A stretch of 17,324 nt of DNA from SIG636 sp045535465 (GCA_045535465.1 JAZSLS010000019.1:1-17324), one strand, 5' to 3'; shown: positions 1-7,070, counted from the first letter of the stretch. Made by a program: numbers and translations. The notes: a model not told the origin generated them from the sequence alone.

Positions 1-276
1 GGTGCCTCAAAGGAGGCACCCCCACAGCTTGATGACAAACCTTGTCATCAAGCTGGCAGAGTGCTGAGAAAGAGTGCAGACGAAACGAACCGAGGCGATA
101 ACTGTACTTTGTACTGTGAGCCGAGGTTCGTTTTGAACGAAAAAATATATAAAATGCAGAAAATTCAGGGATGTTCTCCCCTGAATTTTCTACTTTAGAG
201 TAACTGTATTTTATTATTTTTCGTGCTCTGTGCCTTTGTCAGCGGTCTGTGGGGGTGCCTCAAAGGAGGCACCCCC
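1..276. repeat. Hairpin-rich repeat module bounded by two copies of one palindrome
   Basis: No credible gene is seen here. A perfect palindrome, stem GGGGGTGCCTC with loop AAAG, lies at 251-276, and the same sequence minus its first three bases opens the window at 1-23. Between them are three more stem-loops: 25-55 (14 bp stem, 3 nt loop), 83-133 (9 bp outer stem, then opposed GA/GA bases, then GGC/GCC and a GTAC hairpin), and 159-190 (12 bp stem, 8 nt loop). The palindrome loop and 3' arm contain AAAGGAGG, so an RNA copy would bury a ribosome-binding-like sequence. This could be a dispersed non-autonomous repeat, a structured RNA, or the 3' end of an upstream gene's transcript. The open frame at 249-470 looks like chance reading through the palindrome. 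Confidence 0.5.
251..276. repeat. Perfect 11-bp palindrome (second copy)
   Basis: GGGGGTGCCTC, AAAG, then GAGGCACCCCC forms a perfect 11 bp stem with a 4 nt loop. The copy at 1-23 is cut by the window edge. A T-tract is missing on both sides, so a simple intrinsic terminator is unlikely. A smaller hairpin, TTGCCC-TTAC-GGGCAA, follows at 285-300. Confidence 0.7.
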
Positions 277-433
277 AACTAAGTTTGCCCTTACGGGCAA
301 GTGAAGAGAGTACCCCCTACGCCGTAGAGGCGGTCATCGGCCGCCTGCCGCCAAACGATTTACGCCGACCTCCCCGTGTACAAAAAACGTCTCGTTTGAG
401 AACTCCTCATAAGTATTTTCCCTTTCTCGTTCG

Positions 434-439
434 TATAAT
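434..439 (+). promoter_or_regulatory. Probable -10 element of the sigma/serpin operon
   Basis: A consensus TATAAT lies 27 bases before the sigma factor start. No good TTGACA box is found 17 bases upstream, so the -35 contact may be weak or supplied by another sigma factor. ECF operons are often autoregulated, but no clear ECF-type AAC/CGT pair with normal spacing was found. Confidence 0.5.
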
Positions 440-466
440 TAGTGTAAGAACAAAGGAGGTGCAGAT

Positions 467-1009
467 ATGAATAACGGTGAAAGTAGCTACCGCCGATATT
501 TGGAGGGCGACGTTTTTGCCTTTGAGGAAATAGTGCGCTTATATCTGGACAGCCTTGTGTTTTTTGTTGACCGCTACGTGCACGACATATACGCCGCTGA
601 GGATATAGCTATGGAGGTCTTTGCGTATCTTGTAGTGTATCCTAAGCGTTATAACTTCAAAACCTCTCTTAAAACCTACCTGTTTATGCTTGGCAGGTCA
701 CGGGCAATTGACTACGTAAGACGGCGGAGCAAAATACAGTTTAGCCCGCTTACAGGGGCGGAAGAGGCGGATTTTTATTCGTTGGAGGAGGCAATAATAG
801 CCGACGAGGAAAAAAGAAGACTAAGCCGTTTTATAGAAGAGCTGCCAAACGATATGAAGGCGGCAGTACACCTTGTATACTTTGAAGGCCAAAGCTACGA
901 GGAGGCGGGAAAGGTTTTGAAAAAAAACAAAAAGCAAATAGCAAACCTTTTGTGCAGAGCCAAGGCTTTGCTTAAGGAAAAGCTTGGAGAAAGGGGAAAC
1001 TTTATATGA
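467..1009 (+). CDS. RNA polymerase sigma factor, ECF subfamily
   Basis: This is a 180-residue alternative sigma factor that should direct RNA polymerase to a small set of promoters. Region 2 spans about residues 10-90 (acidic AAEDIAMEVF stretch, then GRSRAIDYVRRRSK). Region 4 spans about 117-172, with a helix-turn-helix in GQSYEEAGKVLKKNKKQ and a basic recognition segment. The two-domain layout without region 3, and the length, are normal for ECF factors. The start is fixed by AAAGGAGGT at 452-460, six bases before ATG. Its stop overlaps the start of the serpin gene by 4 nt (ATGA), so the two are translationally coupled. ECF factors are typically followed by their membrane anti-sigma factor; here the partner position is taken by a membrane serpin, which suggests the serpin controls or is sensed through this factor. 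That link is inference. Confidence 0.93.
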   Translation: MNNGESSYRRYLEGDVFAFEEIVRLYLDSLVFFVDRYVHDIYAAEDIAMEVFAYLVVYPKRYNFKTSLKTYLFMLGRSRAIDYVRRRSKIQFSPLTGAEEADFYSLEEAIIADEEKRRLSRFIEELPNDMKAAVHLVYFEGQSYEEAGKVLKKNKKQIANLLCRAKALLKEKLGERGNFI

Positions 1010-2418
1010 GAAGAGATTTTAACGAAATAATGCAGGGCATAAATGAAAAAAGCGAAAAGGGCTTGGCACGCAAAAGGCTTAACAAAAAAGCCGCTGTTTA
1101 CACCTTGGTTTCACTGCTTTTGGTGGGCGCTGTATGTGTAGGATTTATCTTTAATCCTTTTAAAGGCGCTGTAAACGATACGCAAAAGGTTATTGAAAAC
1201 GGCAGCAAGGAGGAAAGCCTTACACCTGACCGTGAAGAATCCACCGAAAAGCGTTATCTTTCCATAAAACAGCTTTCTGCTAACCTTATGGAGGGCATCA
1301 CGGCAGAGGGCGTTACGGGCAAAGAGATAGACGACGCATTTTTAAGCGCATACGCCGACTTTGGTATGACTATGTTCAAAAGCTTGTATACCGAGGGTGA
1401 AAACGCTCTTGTGTCGCCGCTTTCAATAATGTATGCCTTTGCAATGCTTTCAAACGGCGCAGAGGGTGAAACGAGAGAGCAGATAGAGGCGGTTTTGGGC
1501 GGAATGGATGCGGAAACCCTTAACAAATATCTGTATGCCCTTTCGGCTTATTTAGAGGGGGACGAGGTTAACGTGTCTAACTCTGTATGGATGAAGGACG
1601 GAGACGGATTTTTTGTTAACCCGGACTTTTTGCAGACCAACGCAAACTATTACGATGCCGATTTTTACAAGGCCGCCTTTGACGATCAGACCGTAGAGGA
1701 CGTTAACAACTGGGCAAAGGAAAAAACCAACGGTATGATAGATAAAATAGTTGATAAATATTCCGAAAGTATCGTAATGCAGCTTATAAACGCCATTTGC
1801 TTTGAGGCAGAATGGGTATACGAGGCCGATGATACTTTGGAGCTTACCTTCAACAACGCCGACGGAAGTGAAACGAAAACGGACTTTATGAAATTTAAAT
1901 ACGAGAGCAAATATATAGCTACCGAAAACGCAAAGGGCGTAATAAAGGACTACAAGGGCGGTAAATACAGCTTTGTTGCCCTTATGCCCGATGAGGGTAT
2001 TGATATAAACGACTATATTGCTTCCCTTGACGGTAAGGCTTTTACGTCGGCGGTAAAGAACGCCGAGGATGCCGACGTGCTTCTTTGGATGCCTAAGTTT
2101 AAGTACAACTGTTCTATGGACTTAATTCCCACCCTTAAGGCATTGGGGATGACAAACGTCTTTTCTCCCTCTTTGGCAGACCTTTCCGGTCTTGGCACTT
2201 CCTCCGACGGTAATATTTACGCAAGCTATGCAAAACAGGACACCTTTATAGAGGTTTCCGAGCTTGGCACAAGAGCCGCCGCCATAACCAGCGTTGGATT
2301 TGAGTCCAGCGGTATAGGCAAAGGCTACATTCTTGATCTTGACCGTCCCTTTGTTTACGCTATAATCGATACTGCTACCGGTCTTCCCGTGTTTACCGGC
2401 GCATTAACCGAGCTTTAA
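1006..2418 (+). CDS. Membrane-anchored serpin, possible anti-sigma partner
   Basis: A 470-residue protein. Residues 1-28 are a short basic cytoplasmic tail, 29-51 one membrane helix, about 52-108 a polar linker, and 109-470 a full serpin domain outside the membrane. Serpin landmarks are NPxF-type core segments such as ENALVSPLSIMYAFAMLSNG (133-151 region), VNNWAKEKTNGMIDKIV (233-249), NAICFEAEW (262-270), PKFKYNCSMDL (363-373) and the C-terminal LDRPFVYAIIDTATGLPVF (445-463). The reactive-loop hinge ELGTRAAAIT (419-428) keeps the small residues expected of an inhibitory serpin; the scissile bond should fall in the Gly/Ser-rich stretch at 431-440. Classical serpins trap serine proteases by loop insertion. 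The gene overlaps the ECF sigma gene by 4 nt, the usual place of an anti-sigma factor. The tail is too short for a known anti-sigma fold, so a regulatory role is a hypothesis; a simple surface protease inhibitor is the alternative. Confidence 0.9.
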   Translation: MRRDFNEIMQGINEKSEKGLARKRLNKKAAVYTLVSLLLVGAVCVGFIFNPFKGAVNDTQKVIENGSKEESLTPDREESTEKRYLSIKQLSANLMEGITAEGVTGKEIDDAFLSAYADFGMTMFKSLYTEGENALVSPLSIMYAFAMLSNGAEGETREQIEAVLGGMDAETLNKYLYALSAYLEGDEVNVSNSVWMKDGDGFFVNPDFLQTNANYYDADFYKAAFDDQTVEDVNNWAKEKTNGMIDKIVDKYSESIVMQLINAICFEAEWVYEADDTLELTFNNADGSETKTDFMKFKYESKYIATENAKGVIKDYKGGKYSFVALMPDEGIDINDYIASLDGKAFTSAVKNAEDADVLLWMPKFKYNCSMDLIPTLKALGMTNVFSPSLADLSGLGTSSDGNIYASYAKQDTFIEVSELGTRAAAITSVGFESSGIGKGYILDLDRPFVYAIIDTATGLPVFTGALTEL

Positions 2419-2444
2419 ATTTATATTTACGCAAAAAGCATTTT

Positions 2445-2473
2445 GAGCAGTGTGGAGCTTTTCCACACTGCTC
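2445..2473 (+). terminator. Stem-loop after the serpin gene
   Basis: A perfect 12 bp stem (GAGCAGTGTGGA with TCCACACTGCTC) and a 5 nt loop lies 27 bases past the serpin stop. The following T-tract is weak (TGCTTTA), so it may be a 3' stabilising hairpin, with the stronger stem at 2498-2542 finishing termination. Confidence 0.55.
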
Positions 2474-2497
2474 TGCTTTAACCGAAAAAATAAAAAA

Positions 2498-2542
2498 GAA
2501 ATAACCCTTGGTTACCTTTACACCGTAACCAAGGGTTATTTC
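2498..2542. terminator. Bidirectional terminator, strongest on the minus strand
   Basis: A perfect 18 bp stem (2498-2515 with 2525-2542) has a 9 nt loop. On the minus strand it is followed by an excellent T-rich tract (complement of the A-run at 2484-2497). On the plus strand the tail is GCTTTTATTTT. It therefore ends plus-strand sigma/serpin transcripts and, more strongly, a minus-strand transcript arriving from 3072-3100. Confidence 0.85.
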
Positions 2543-2998
2543 GCTTTTATTTTGGTATCCAACATCATTGGTTAACCTCTCTTTCTTTAACTAAAAGCTA
2601 CAGCCTTTGCTGTTTTTCCGTTTCAGCCGGTAATCTATATTAACCCTTGTCTTTTTCTCCATCGAGAAGCCCATCGGCTGATGAGGGATAACACTTTGGC
2701 TGAGTGCTTTTTTGGAAATTGTTTGGTTTGTTTGAAGATACTTAATGGCTTTTTGAAGAAAAAACGTTTTTTTGAACCCAACTACTTTATATCTTTACTT
2801 TAGCTACTTTTCTTTTCCCTTTATTAAAAACCTCTATCGGCCCTACCGCTTAACCGTTTTGGTTTTTCGTTTGGGGAAGGTTTTAATCATACACGGGACT
2901 CACTCCTTTCCTTTAAGTTCTTAAACTGGAGAATTTAAGCGGATACCTGAGTACTTTCAATTTAACTCATCCTTTCTGTAAATTTTGCCGTTTTGGCT

Positions 2999-3043
2999 TT
3001 AGAAGTTACTAAAGGTGTTTTTTACTTGTTCTGTGTTGTGCAT
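2999..3043 (-). CDS. Tiny ORF of 14 codons in the minus-strand transcript
   Basis: ATG at 3041-3043 is preceded on the minus strand by AAGGAAAGGTGATTCCA, a good ribosome binding site at normal spacing. It encodes the 14-residue MHNTEQVKNTFSNF. No function or family is recognised. Two further short frames with ribosome-binding-like sequences follow on the same strand: 2913-2960 (TTG start, 15 residues) and 2843-2890 (ATG start, 15 very basic residues). They may be leader peptides or chance. Confidence 0.2.
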   Translation of the reverse strand: MHNTEQVKNTFSNF

Positions 3044-3071
3044 TGGAATCACCTTTCCTTCCTGCACCCAT

Positions 3072-3100
3072 ATAGTACCATATTTTTACCCCGATTTCAA
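3072..3100 (-). promoter_or_regulatory. Sigma-A-type promoter for the minus-strand RNA
   Basis: Read on the minus strand, TTGAAA (3095-3100) and TACTAT (3072-3077) are separated by exactly 17 bases. It faces away from the plus-strand promoter at 3186-3214, so the two form a divergent pair. Confidence 0.6.
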
Positions 3101-3185
3101 TACACAAATTGTATAAACTTAACAACATTTTTCTGTGCAAGTGGTAGAAAGTTGGTGAATGTGCTTCGAAAATTGCAAAAAACTA

Positions 3186-3214
3186 TTGACAATCGCAGTT
3201 GTTTTTGCTAAACT
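3186..3214 (+). promoter_or_regulatory. Promoter of the zinc-ribbon/propeller gene
   Basis: TTGACA (3186-3191), 17 bases, then TAAACT (3209-3214) preceded by TGC, an extended -10. The leader contains a small GGGGC/GCCCC hairpin at 3224-3239 followed by TTTT, too short to call an attenuator with confidence. Confidence 0.7.
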
Positions 3215-3280
3215 ACACGTGTTGGGGCATTTTAGCCCCTTTTCGCATTGTTAAAATAAAAAGTAAGGATGTGTAAAGGT

Positions 3281-5599
3281 ATGGAAGAAAACGTTGTTTT
3301 AAAATCTATGAACTGCCCCAACTGCGGCGCAAGCCTTAAGGCGGAAAACGCTACGGATGCCATAACCTGCGTTTATTGCGGAAGCACGGTCGTTCCCGTT
3401 AACGAATCAAAGGCCGCCGCACCTGCAAGCGGAACGGTAAAGGTTGAAGGCATAAAGTCGCCCTCCTCTGCGCTTGCCTATGCGGAAATATATTTTGAGG
3501 AATATGACAAAAAGGCGTTTAGCTACGCTCAAAGCCTTTCCGTGGCGCAAATTGATATGCTGGCAAGCTCTATGAAGGCCTGCTCTGCTGACGATAAAAA
3601 CACCTGGCTTCTTTGCTTTAAAGCTGTTTGCGTACCCTTTATGCACAAGGTGGAGGGTGTTGCGGATATACTTGCAGACGTGGTCAAGGAGTACAAAAAC
3701 GACAACTTGGACGCTTACAGCACCTTTGACGCTTACAAGCGTATTTCCGCAATGATAGTAAAAAACAAGGAAAGCGTAACAACAAGGCTTGAAAAAACGA
3801 TGGAAAGAGCCGAAAAATACGGAGCCTCCGCTGACGAGCTGGCAGCGCTTAAGGCTGATATGGAAAAGGTTTATGCGGCTACCGTTCCCTTGTATGACAG
3901 GATAGAAAGCATACCCGCAGTTGCTGACTTTATAACGGAAAAGAACAATAAAATTACTGCAGCATTAGCGGCAAAGGGCATAAACGCCGCAGCGCAGTAC
4001 AGCAACGCAAAAATGCTTATCGAAACAAAGCAATACGTAAACGCACTTAATGCCCTGCTTCCTTTAAAGGGTTATTCCGACACCGATGAGCTTATTAAAA
4101 AAATCGACAAGTATTTTCTTATATCCGGTGTTCTTGAGATAGAAGGCGTTTTGTACTACTACGAAAACGAAGATGGTGAAAAAGGCACTTTTCGTTTGCG
4201 TCCTACCGCTCAGGGCGTTGTTGCGGGCAAGGCTATTGTTAAAAACATTAAAAACATCATTACAAACCACGCCGATATTCTTTATTTTATGGACGGCAGC
4301 AATAAGCTTAAAAGGTGCAACCTTGCCGCAAATACCACCGAAAAGGTTTGCGACCTTACCTTTATAAGCGACGCTATATATTATTACAAAAGAAAAGTAT
4401 TTTTACTTACTCCAAAAGGAGCTGCCAACGATTTGGTAATGCTTGACCTGGTAAGCGGCACCGTGAGCACCCTGATACAAAACGTGCTTAGCATTATCGC
4501 TCGTCAAGGAAACAAGCTTATCTACACCACCCGTCCTGCCGCCGCCACAGATGCAGCTATTACGACAACGACCAACGTGCTTGACATTGACGCTATGACC
4601 TTTGTCAGCCTTGGCGGTGATGACGTAACCGTAGAAGCGTTTTTTGACAAATATGCAGTATACACCCGTCAAGCTCCCAACAACTACAACAAAAACCTTT
4701 ATATAAAGTCTGTTGACGGAAGCGTGCCCGAAATGCTTATAGAAAAGAACGTCTACCGTTTTTGCTCCGTTATCGAAAACAAGCTGTTTTATTACATAGG
4801 CAACTCTCGCTATGCTTCCTTGGTAAACGTCAGCATTGACGGCACGGGCAGAACCGAGTGGCCGCTTTACATAAGCAAGGTGCTGTTTGAGCAAGGCGGT
4901 TGGGTATACTTTATACGCAAAGCGGGCTACAACTCTATTTTGTGCAAGTGCCGTTCCGACAGCAGTAAATTTACCGTAATTGCCGCAGACGTTGAGGAGT
5001 TTATAAAAATTAAAAACGGATACCTGTACTATTTAGACGATGAAGCCTCTCTTGTAAGGGTAAGAATGGACGGCTCTAACCACGAAAAGCTTTGCAAAGG
5101 AGTAAAGGACGTTTTAACGGTGGAAGACGACAAGGTTGTGTTTATCTCCTCCGACGGTTCGTATACCGTATCTGACGGCGTAACCGAAAGCAGGGTTTGG
5201 GTAAACTCTATTTATGCCGTTGATTTTACAGGCGGTGGTAAACGCAAGCTGGCTTACGACGTTAAAACCGCTAAAAAATACGACGACAGCACCGTATACT
5301 ACGTCGCAAAGCAAAACGCATCTTCGGTAAAGGACGAGCTTGCAACGGACGTGGAGGTAGTTTACAAGCTGAACATTGACACCTACGATACCGAGGCCTT
5401 GCTAAACATATACATACAGCCCGAGCCTGAAGGTTTCCGCGTTTCCACCATCTTTTTCATCCTCGCAGTCCTCGCTTTTATACTTGGTTTCTTTGGCCTT
5501 GTTATGGGCGGAAGTGCAGCAACCTGCGGTGGTGTCTTCTTGCTCGGCGTGCTTTTCCTCATCATCGGCATTATCATTAAAGCAGTAAAAAAGACGTAA
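3281..5599 (+). CDS. Zinc-ribbon, beta-propeller (DUF5050-like), tail-anchored protein
   Basis: A 772-residue protein of unknown role. Residues 12-33 form a zinc ribbon (CPNC and CVYC knuckles, Cys 12, 15, 30, 33). Residues about 60-280 are Ala/Lys-rich and mostly helical. About 285-715 consist of repeated YYYE/LYFMDG/LYYLDD-type blades resembling the DUF5050/TolB-like propeller family. Two hydrophobic helices close the protein (about 723-742 and 751-769) with a short basic end. With no signal peptide, the ribbon and propeller should lie in the cytoplasm, anchored by the C-terminal hairpin. I chose ATG 3281 because AAGGATGTG sits at proper distance before it; ATG 3269, in frame, would add four residues but overlaps that site. 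The gene has its own promoter. Propellers of this type often bind proteins or peptides; the substrate is unknown. Confidence 0.8.
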   Translation: MEENVVLKSMNCPNCGASLKAENATDAITCVYCGSTVVPVNESKAAAPASGTVKVEGIKSPSSALAYAEIYFEEYDKKAFSYAQSLSVAQIDMLASSMKACSADDKNTWLLCFKAVCVPFMHKVEGVADILADVVKEYKNDNLDAYSTFDAYKRISAMIVKNKESVTTRLEKTMERAEKYGASADELAALKADMEKVYAATVPLYDRIESIPAVADFITEKNNKITAALAAKGINAAAQYSNAKMLIETKQYVNALNALLPLKGYSDTDELIKKIDKYFLISGVLEIEGVLYYYENEDGEKGTFRLRPTAQGVVAGKAIVKNIKNIITNHADILYFMDGSNKLKRCNLAANTTEKVCDLTFISDAIYYYKRKVFLLTPKGAANDLVMLDLVSGTVSTLIQNVLSIIARQGNKLIYTTRPAAATDAAITTTTNVLDIDAMTFVSLGGDDVTVEAFFDKYAVYTRQAPNNYNKNLYIKSVDGSVPEMLIEKNVYRFCSVIENKLFYYIGNSRYASLVNVSIDGTGRTEWPLYISKVLFEQGGWVYFIRKAGYNSILCKCRSDSSKFTVIAADVEEFIKIKNGYLYYLDDEASLVRVRMDGSNHEKLCKGVKDVLTVEDDKVVFISSDGSYTVSDGVTESRVWVNSIYAVDFTGGGKRKLAYDVKTAKKYDDSTVYYVAKQNASSVKDELATDVEVVYKLNIDTYDTEALLNIYIQPEPEGFRVSTIFFILAVLAFILGFFGLVMGGSAATCGGVFLLGVLFLIIGIIIKAVKKT

Positions 5600-5612
5600 G
5601 TTTGTTTTTTAA

Positions 5613-5650
5613 AAGGGGGTTGTAAAAACAAAGCTTTTTACAGCCCCCTT
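5613..5650. terminator. Stem-loop between propeller and Nudix genes
   Basis: A 16 bp stem (5613-5628 with 5635-5650, one G-U pair) and 6 nt loop follows the propeller gene by 13 bases. There is no T-tract after it on the plus strand; the AGAGGTG ribosome site of the Nudix gene begins right at its foot. It may be a weak terminator or a mask that affects Nudix translation. Confidence 0.5.
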
Positions 5651-5661
5651 AGAGGTGAATT

Positions 5662-6069
5662 ATGATAACCGAAGTTGTTGCTGCCCTTATATGGAGGGAC
5701 GATAAATTTATGATATGCCAAAGGCCTGCGCACAAGGCAAGGGGGCTTCTTTGGGAATTTGTTGGCGGTAAGGTAGAGCCGGGTGAATCCAAAAAGCAAG
5801 CTCTTGTACGAGAATGCAAGGAGGAGCTGGACGTTACCGTTACCGTAGGGGACGTATTTATGGACCTTGTTCACAACTATCCCGACCTTACGGTGCATTT
5901 GACCCTGTTTAACGCCGGTATTTCGGAGGGGACTCCTAAAACGTTGGAGCATAACGACATTAAATGGATTACTCCTGAGGAAATACCCGATTTTTGCTTT
6001 TGTCCCGCAGACGAGGCAATACTTAAAGAAATACTGAAAAGAACGGAAAAACAATATGAAAAACTTTAA
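5662..6069 (+). CDS. Nudix hydrolase, MutT-like
   Basis: A 135-residue pyrophosphohydrolase of the MutT branch, expected to hydrolyse nucleoside diphosphate-linked compounds, possibly oxidised dGTP, in the cytoplasm. The Nudix box runs from residue 36 to 58: Gly36, Glu42, then RECKEEL (50-56) supplying the Mg-binding glutamates. The box ends in Asp57 where the consensus has Gly. The N-terminal VVAALIWRDDKFMICQR and the WEFVGGKVEPGES lead-in are typical of MutT proteins. AGAGGTG at 5651-5657 supports ATG 5662. It overlaps the next gene by 14 nt, so the two are co-transcribed. Substrate is not decided by sequence. Confidence 0.88.
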   Translation: MITEVVAALIWRDDKFMICQRPAHKARGLLWEFVGGKVEPGESKKQALVRECKEELDVTVTVGDVFMDLVHNYPDLTVHLTLFNAGISEGTPKTLEHNDIKWITPEEIPDFCFCPADEAILKEILKRTEKQYEKL

Positions 6070-6910
6070 AGAAAACGCCGCACTAAGCTTTACGGTCTTA
6101 ACGCTTATTTACGTGCTTGCCGCCGCTTTGGGCATCGCCGTTTACCGCAAGCTTGATATCGAATGGTGGCTGGCACTGCTTGCTGCCGATGCTGCGGCAA
6201 CCGTTTTTACCTTTATTTTTAGCCTTATTTTCAAAAACGCCTCGGTTTACGACCCCTATTGGAGCGTTCAGCCCCCTGTTATTTTAGCAGCCTTTGCTTT
6301 CTCCGGAGGGCTTACGGCTTTGGGAGTGATGCTTGTTGCGGTGGTAAGCTTTTGGGCTGTTCGTCTAACAGCAAACTGGGCGTACACCTTTGGAAACCTT
6401 AATCATCAGGATTGGCGCTACACTATGCTTAACGAAAAAACGGGGGCTTTTTACCCTGTGGTAAACTTTGTTGGGATACATATGGTGCCTACCCTTGTGG
6501 TTTACGCTTGCGTTTTACCGGCAGTATACGCCCTTAGAGAGGGCTTACAGGCAAATGCACTTAGCGTTTTGTTCCTTTGCCTTTCCTTGGGTGCGGCAAC
6601 TATGCAGGGTATTGCAGATATTCAAATGCATAAATTTCGCAAGCACAGAGACGGTGCGTTTAACCGTCACGGGTTTTGGAAATACTCCCGTCATCCCAAC
6701 TACCTGGGGGAGATTATAATGTGGTGGGGCGTTGCTATGGCTGTAATTTGTGCAAAGCCTGAGGCTTGGTATCTTGCAGCAGGCGCCGTTGCAAACACCC
6801 TTTTGTTCCTTACCGTCAGCATTCCTTTGGCAGACGGCAGACAGTCCCGAAAGGCGGGCTTTGACGAATATAAACGCAGCACAAGAAAGCTGCTGCCTAT
6901 TAAAAAATGA
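6056..6910 (+). CDS. DUF1295 family membrane protein (steroid 5-alpha-reductase C-terminal-like)
   Basis: A 284-residue integral membrane protein with about seven hydrophobic segments (near 12-30, 37-58, 73-103, 134-158, 168-185, 220-232, 238-257). The family signature is at 206-225, with HGFWKYSRHPNYLGEI and WWG, and the C-terminal GFDEYKRSTRKLLPIKK also fits DUF1295. Relatives are NADPH-linked steroid 5-alpha-reductase-like and isoprenylcysteine methyltransferase-like enzymes, so a lipid-modifying activity is possible, but no substrate is known. Its first 14 bases overlap the Nudix gene, implying translational coupling. Confidence 0.82.
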   Translation: MKNFKENAALSFTVLTLIYVLAAALGIAVYRKLDIEWWLALLAADAAATVFTFIFSLIFKNASVYDPYWSVQPPVILAAFAFSGGLTALGVMLVAVVSFWAVRLTANWAYTFGNLNHQDWRYTMLNEKTGAFYPVVNFVGIHMVPTLVVYACVLPAVYALREGLQANALSVLFLCLSLGAATMQGIADIQMHKFRKHRDGAFNRHGFWKYSRHPNYLGEIIMWWGVAMAVICAKPEAWYLAAGAVANTLLFLTVSIPLADGRQSRKAGFDEYKRSTRKLLPIKK

Positions 6911-7070
6911 CGCTTTGAAAGCAAAAGCGGCTTAAGCAAGTTGCTTTCGGGGCTAAAAAGGACGCACCGCAAAAAATTTATGCATATTATTGCAATAAAA
7001 AAGCTAAGCCCTTATGCCACATTCAAACCTCTTGCGTATTTCAAAAACAACACATAAGGCGCAAAAACAG

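Larger units (their letters stand above)
2487..3067 (-). ncRNA. Candidate structured RNA transcription unit, about 580 nt
   Basis: This gene-sized stretch has no long ORF on either strand, yet on the minus strand it starts at a good promoter (3072-3100) and ends at a strong terminator (2498-2542). The expected 5' end is near 3065 and is itself a hairpin: 3038-3042 pairs with 3063-3067 and 3045-3048 with 3059-3062. Further local stems are 2997-3002/3009-3014, 2920-2925/2934-2939, 2827-2833/2878-2884 enclosing 2852-2855/2861-2864, 2672-2675/2680-2683 and 2600-2604/2609-2613, separated by A-rich linkers in the RNA. I recognise no tmRNA, RNase P or 6S signature. Size and style recall the large bacterial RNAs (OLE, ROOL), but identity cannot be claimed. 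It may instead be a leader with tiny ORFs or a decayed gene. Confidence 0.45.

Noticed and set aside
249..470. Plus-strand open frame of 73 codons before the sigma factor gene
   Set aside because: It starts inside the palindrome, runs through hairpins and the operon promoter, has no ribosome binding site and no recognisable protein features.
2487..3067. tmRNA, RNase P RNA or 6S RNA as identity of the minus-strand unit
   Set aside because: No tag-peptide frame ending in ALAA, no RNase P core such as GAGGAAAGTC, and length and layout do not fit 6S RNA.
2993..3211. Plus-strand open frame of 72 codons
   Set aside because: It lies across the divergent promoters, has no ribosome site, and its composition is that of AT-rich spacer.
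3224..3244. GGGGC/GCCCC hairpin plus TTTT in the propeller gene leader as an attenuator
   Set aside because: A 5 bp stem with only four T residues is too weak, and no alternative structure or riboswitch core was seen.
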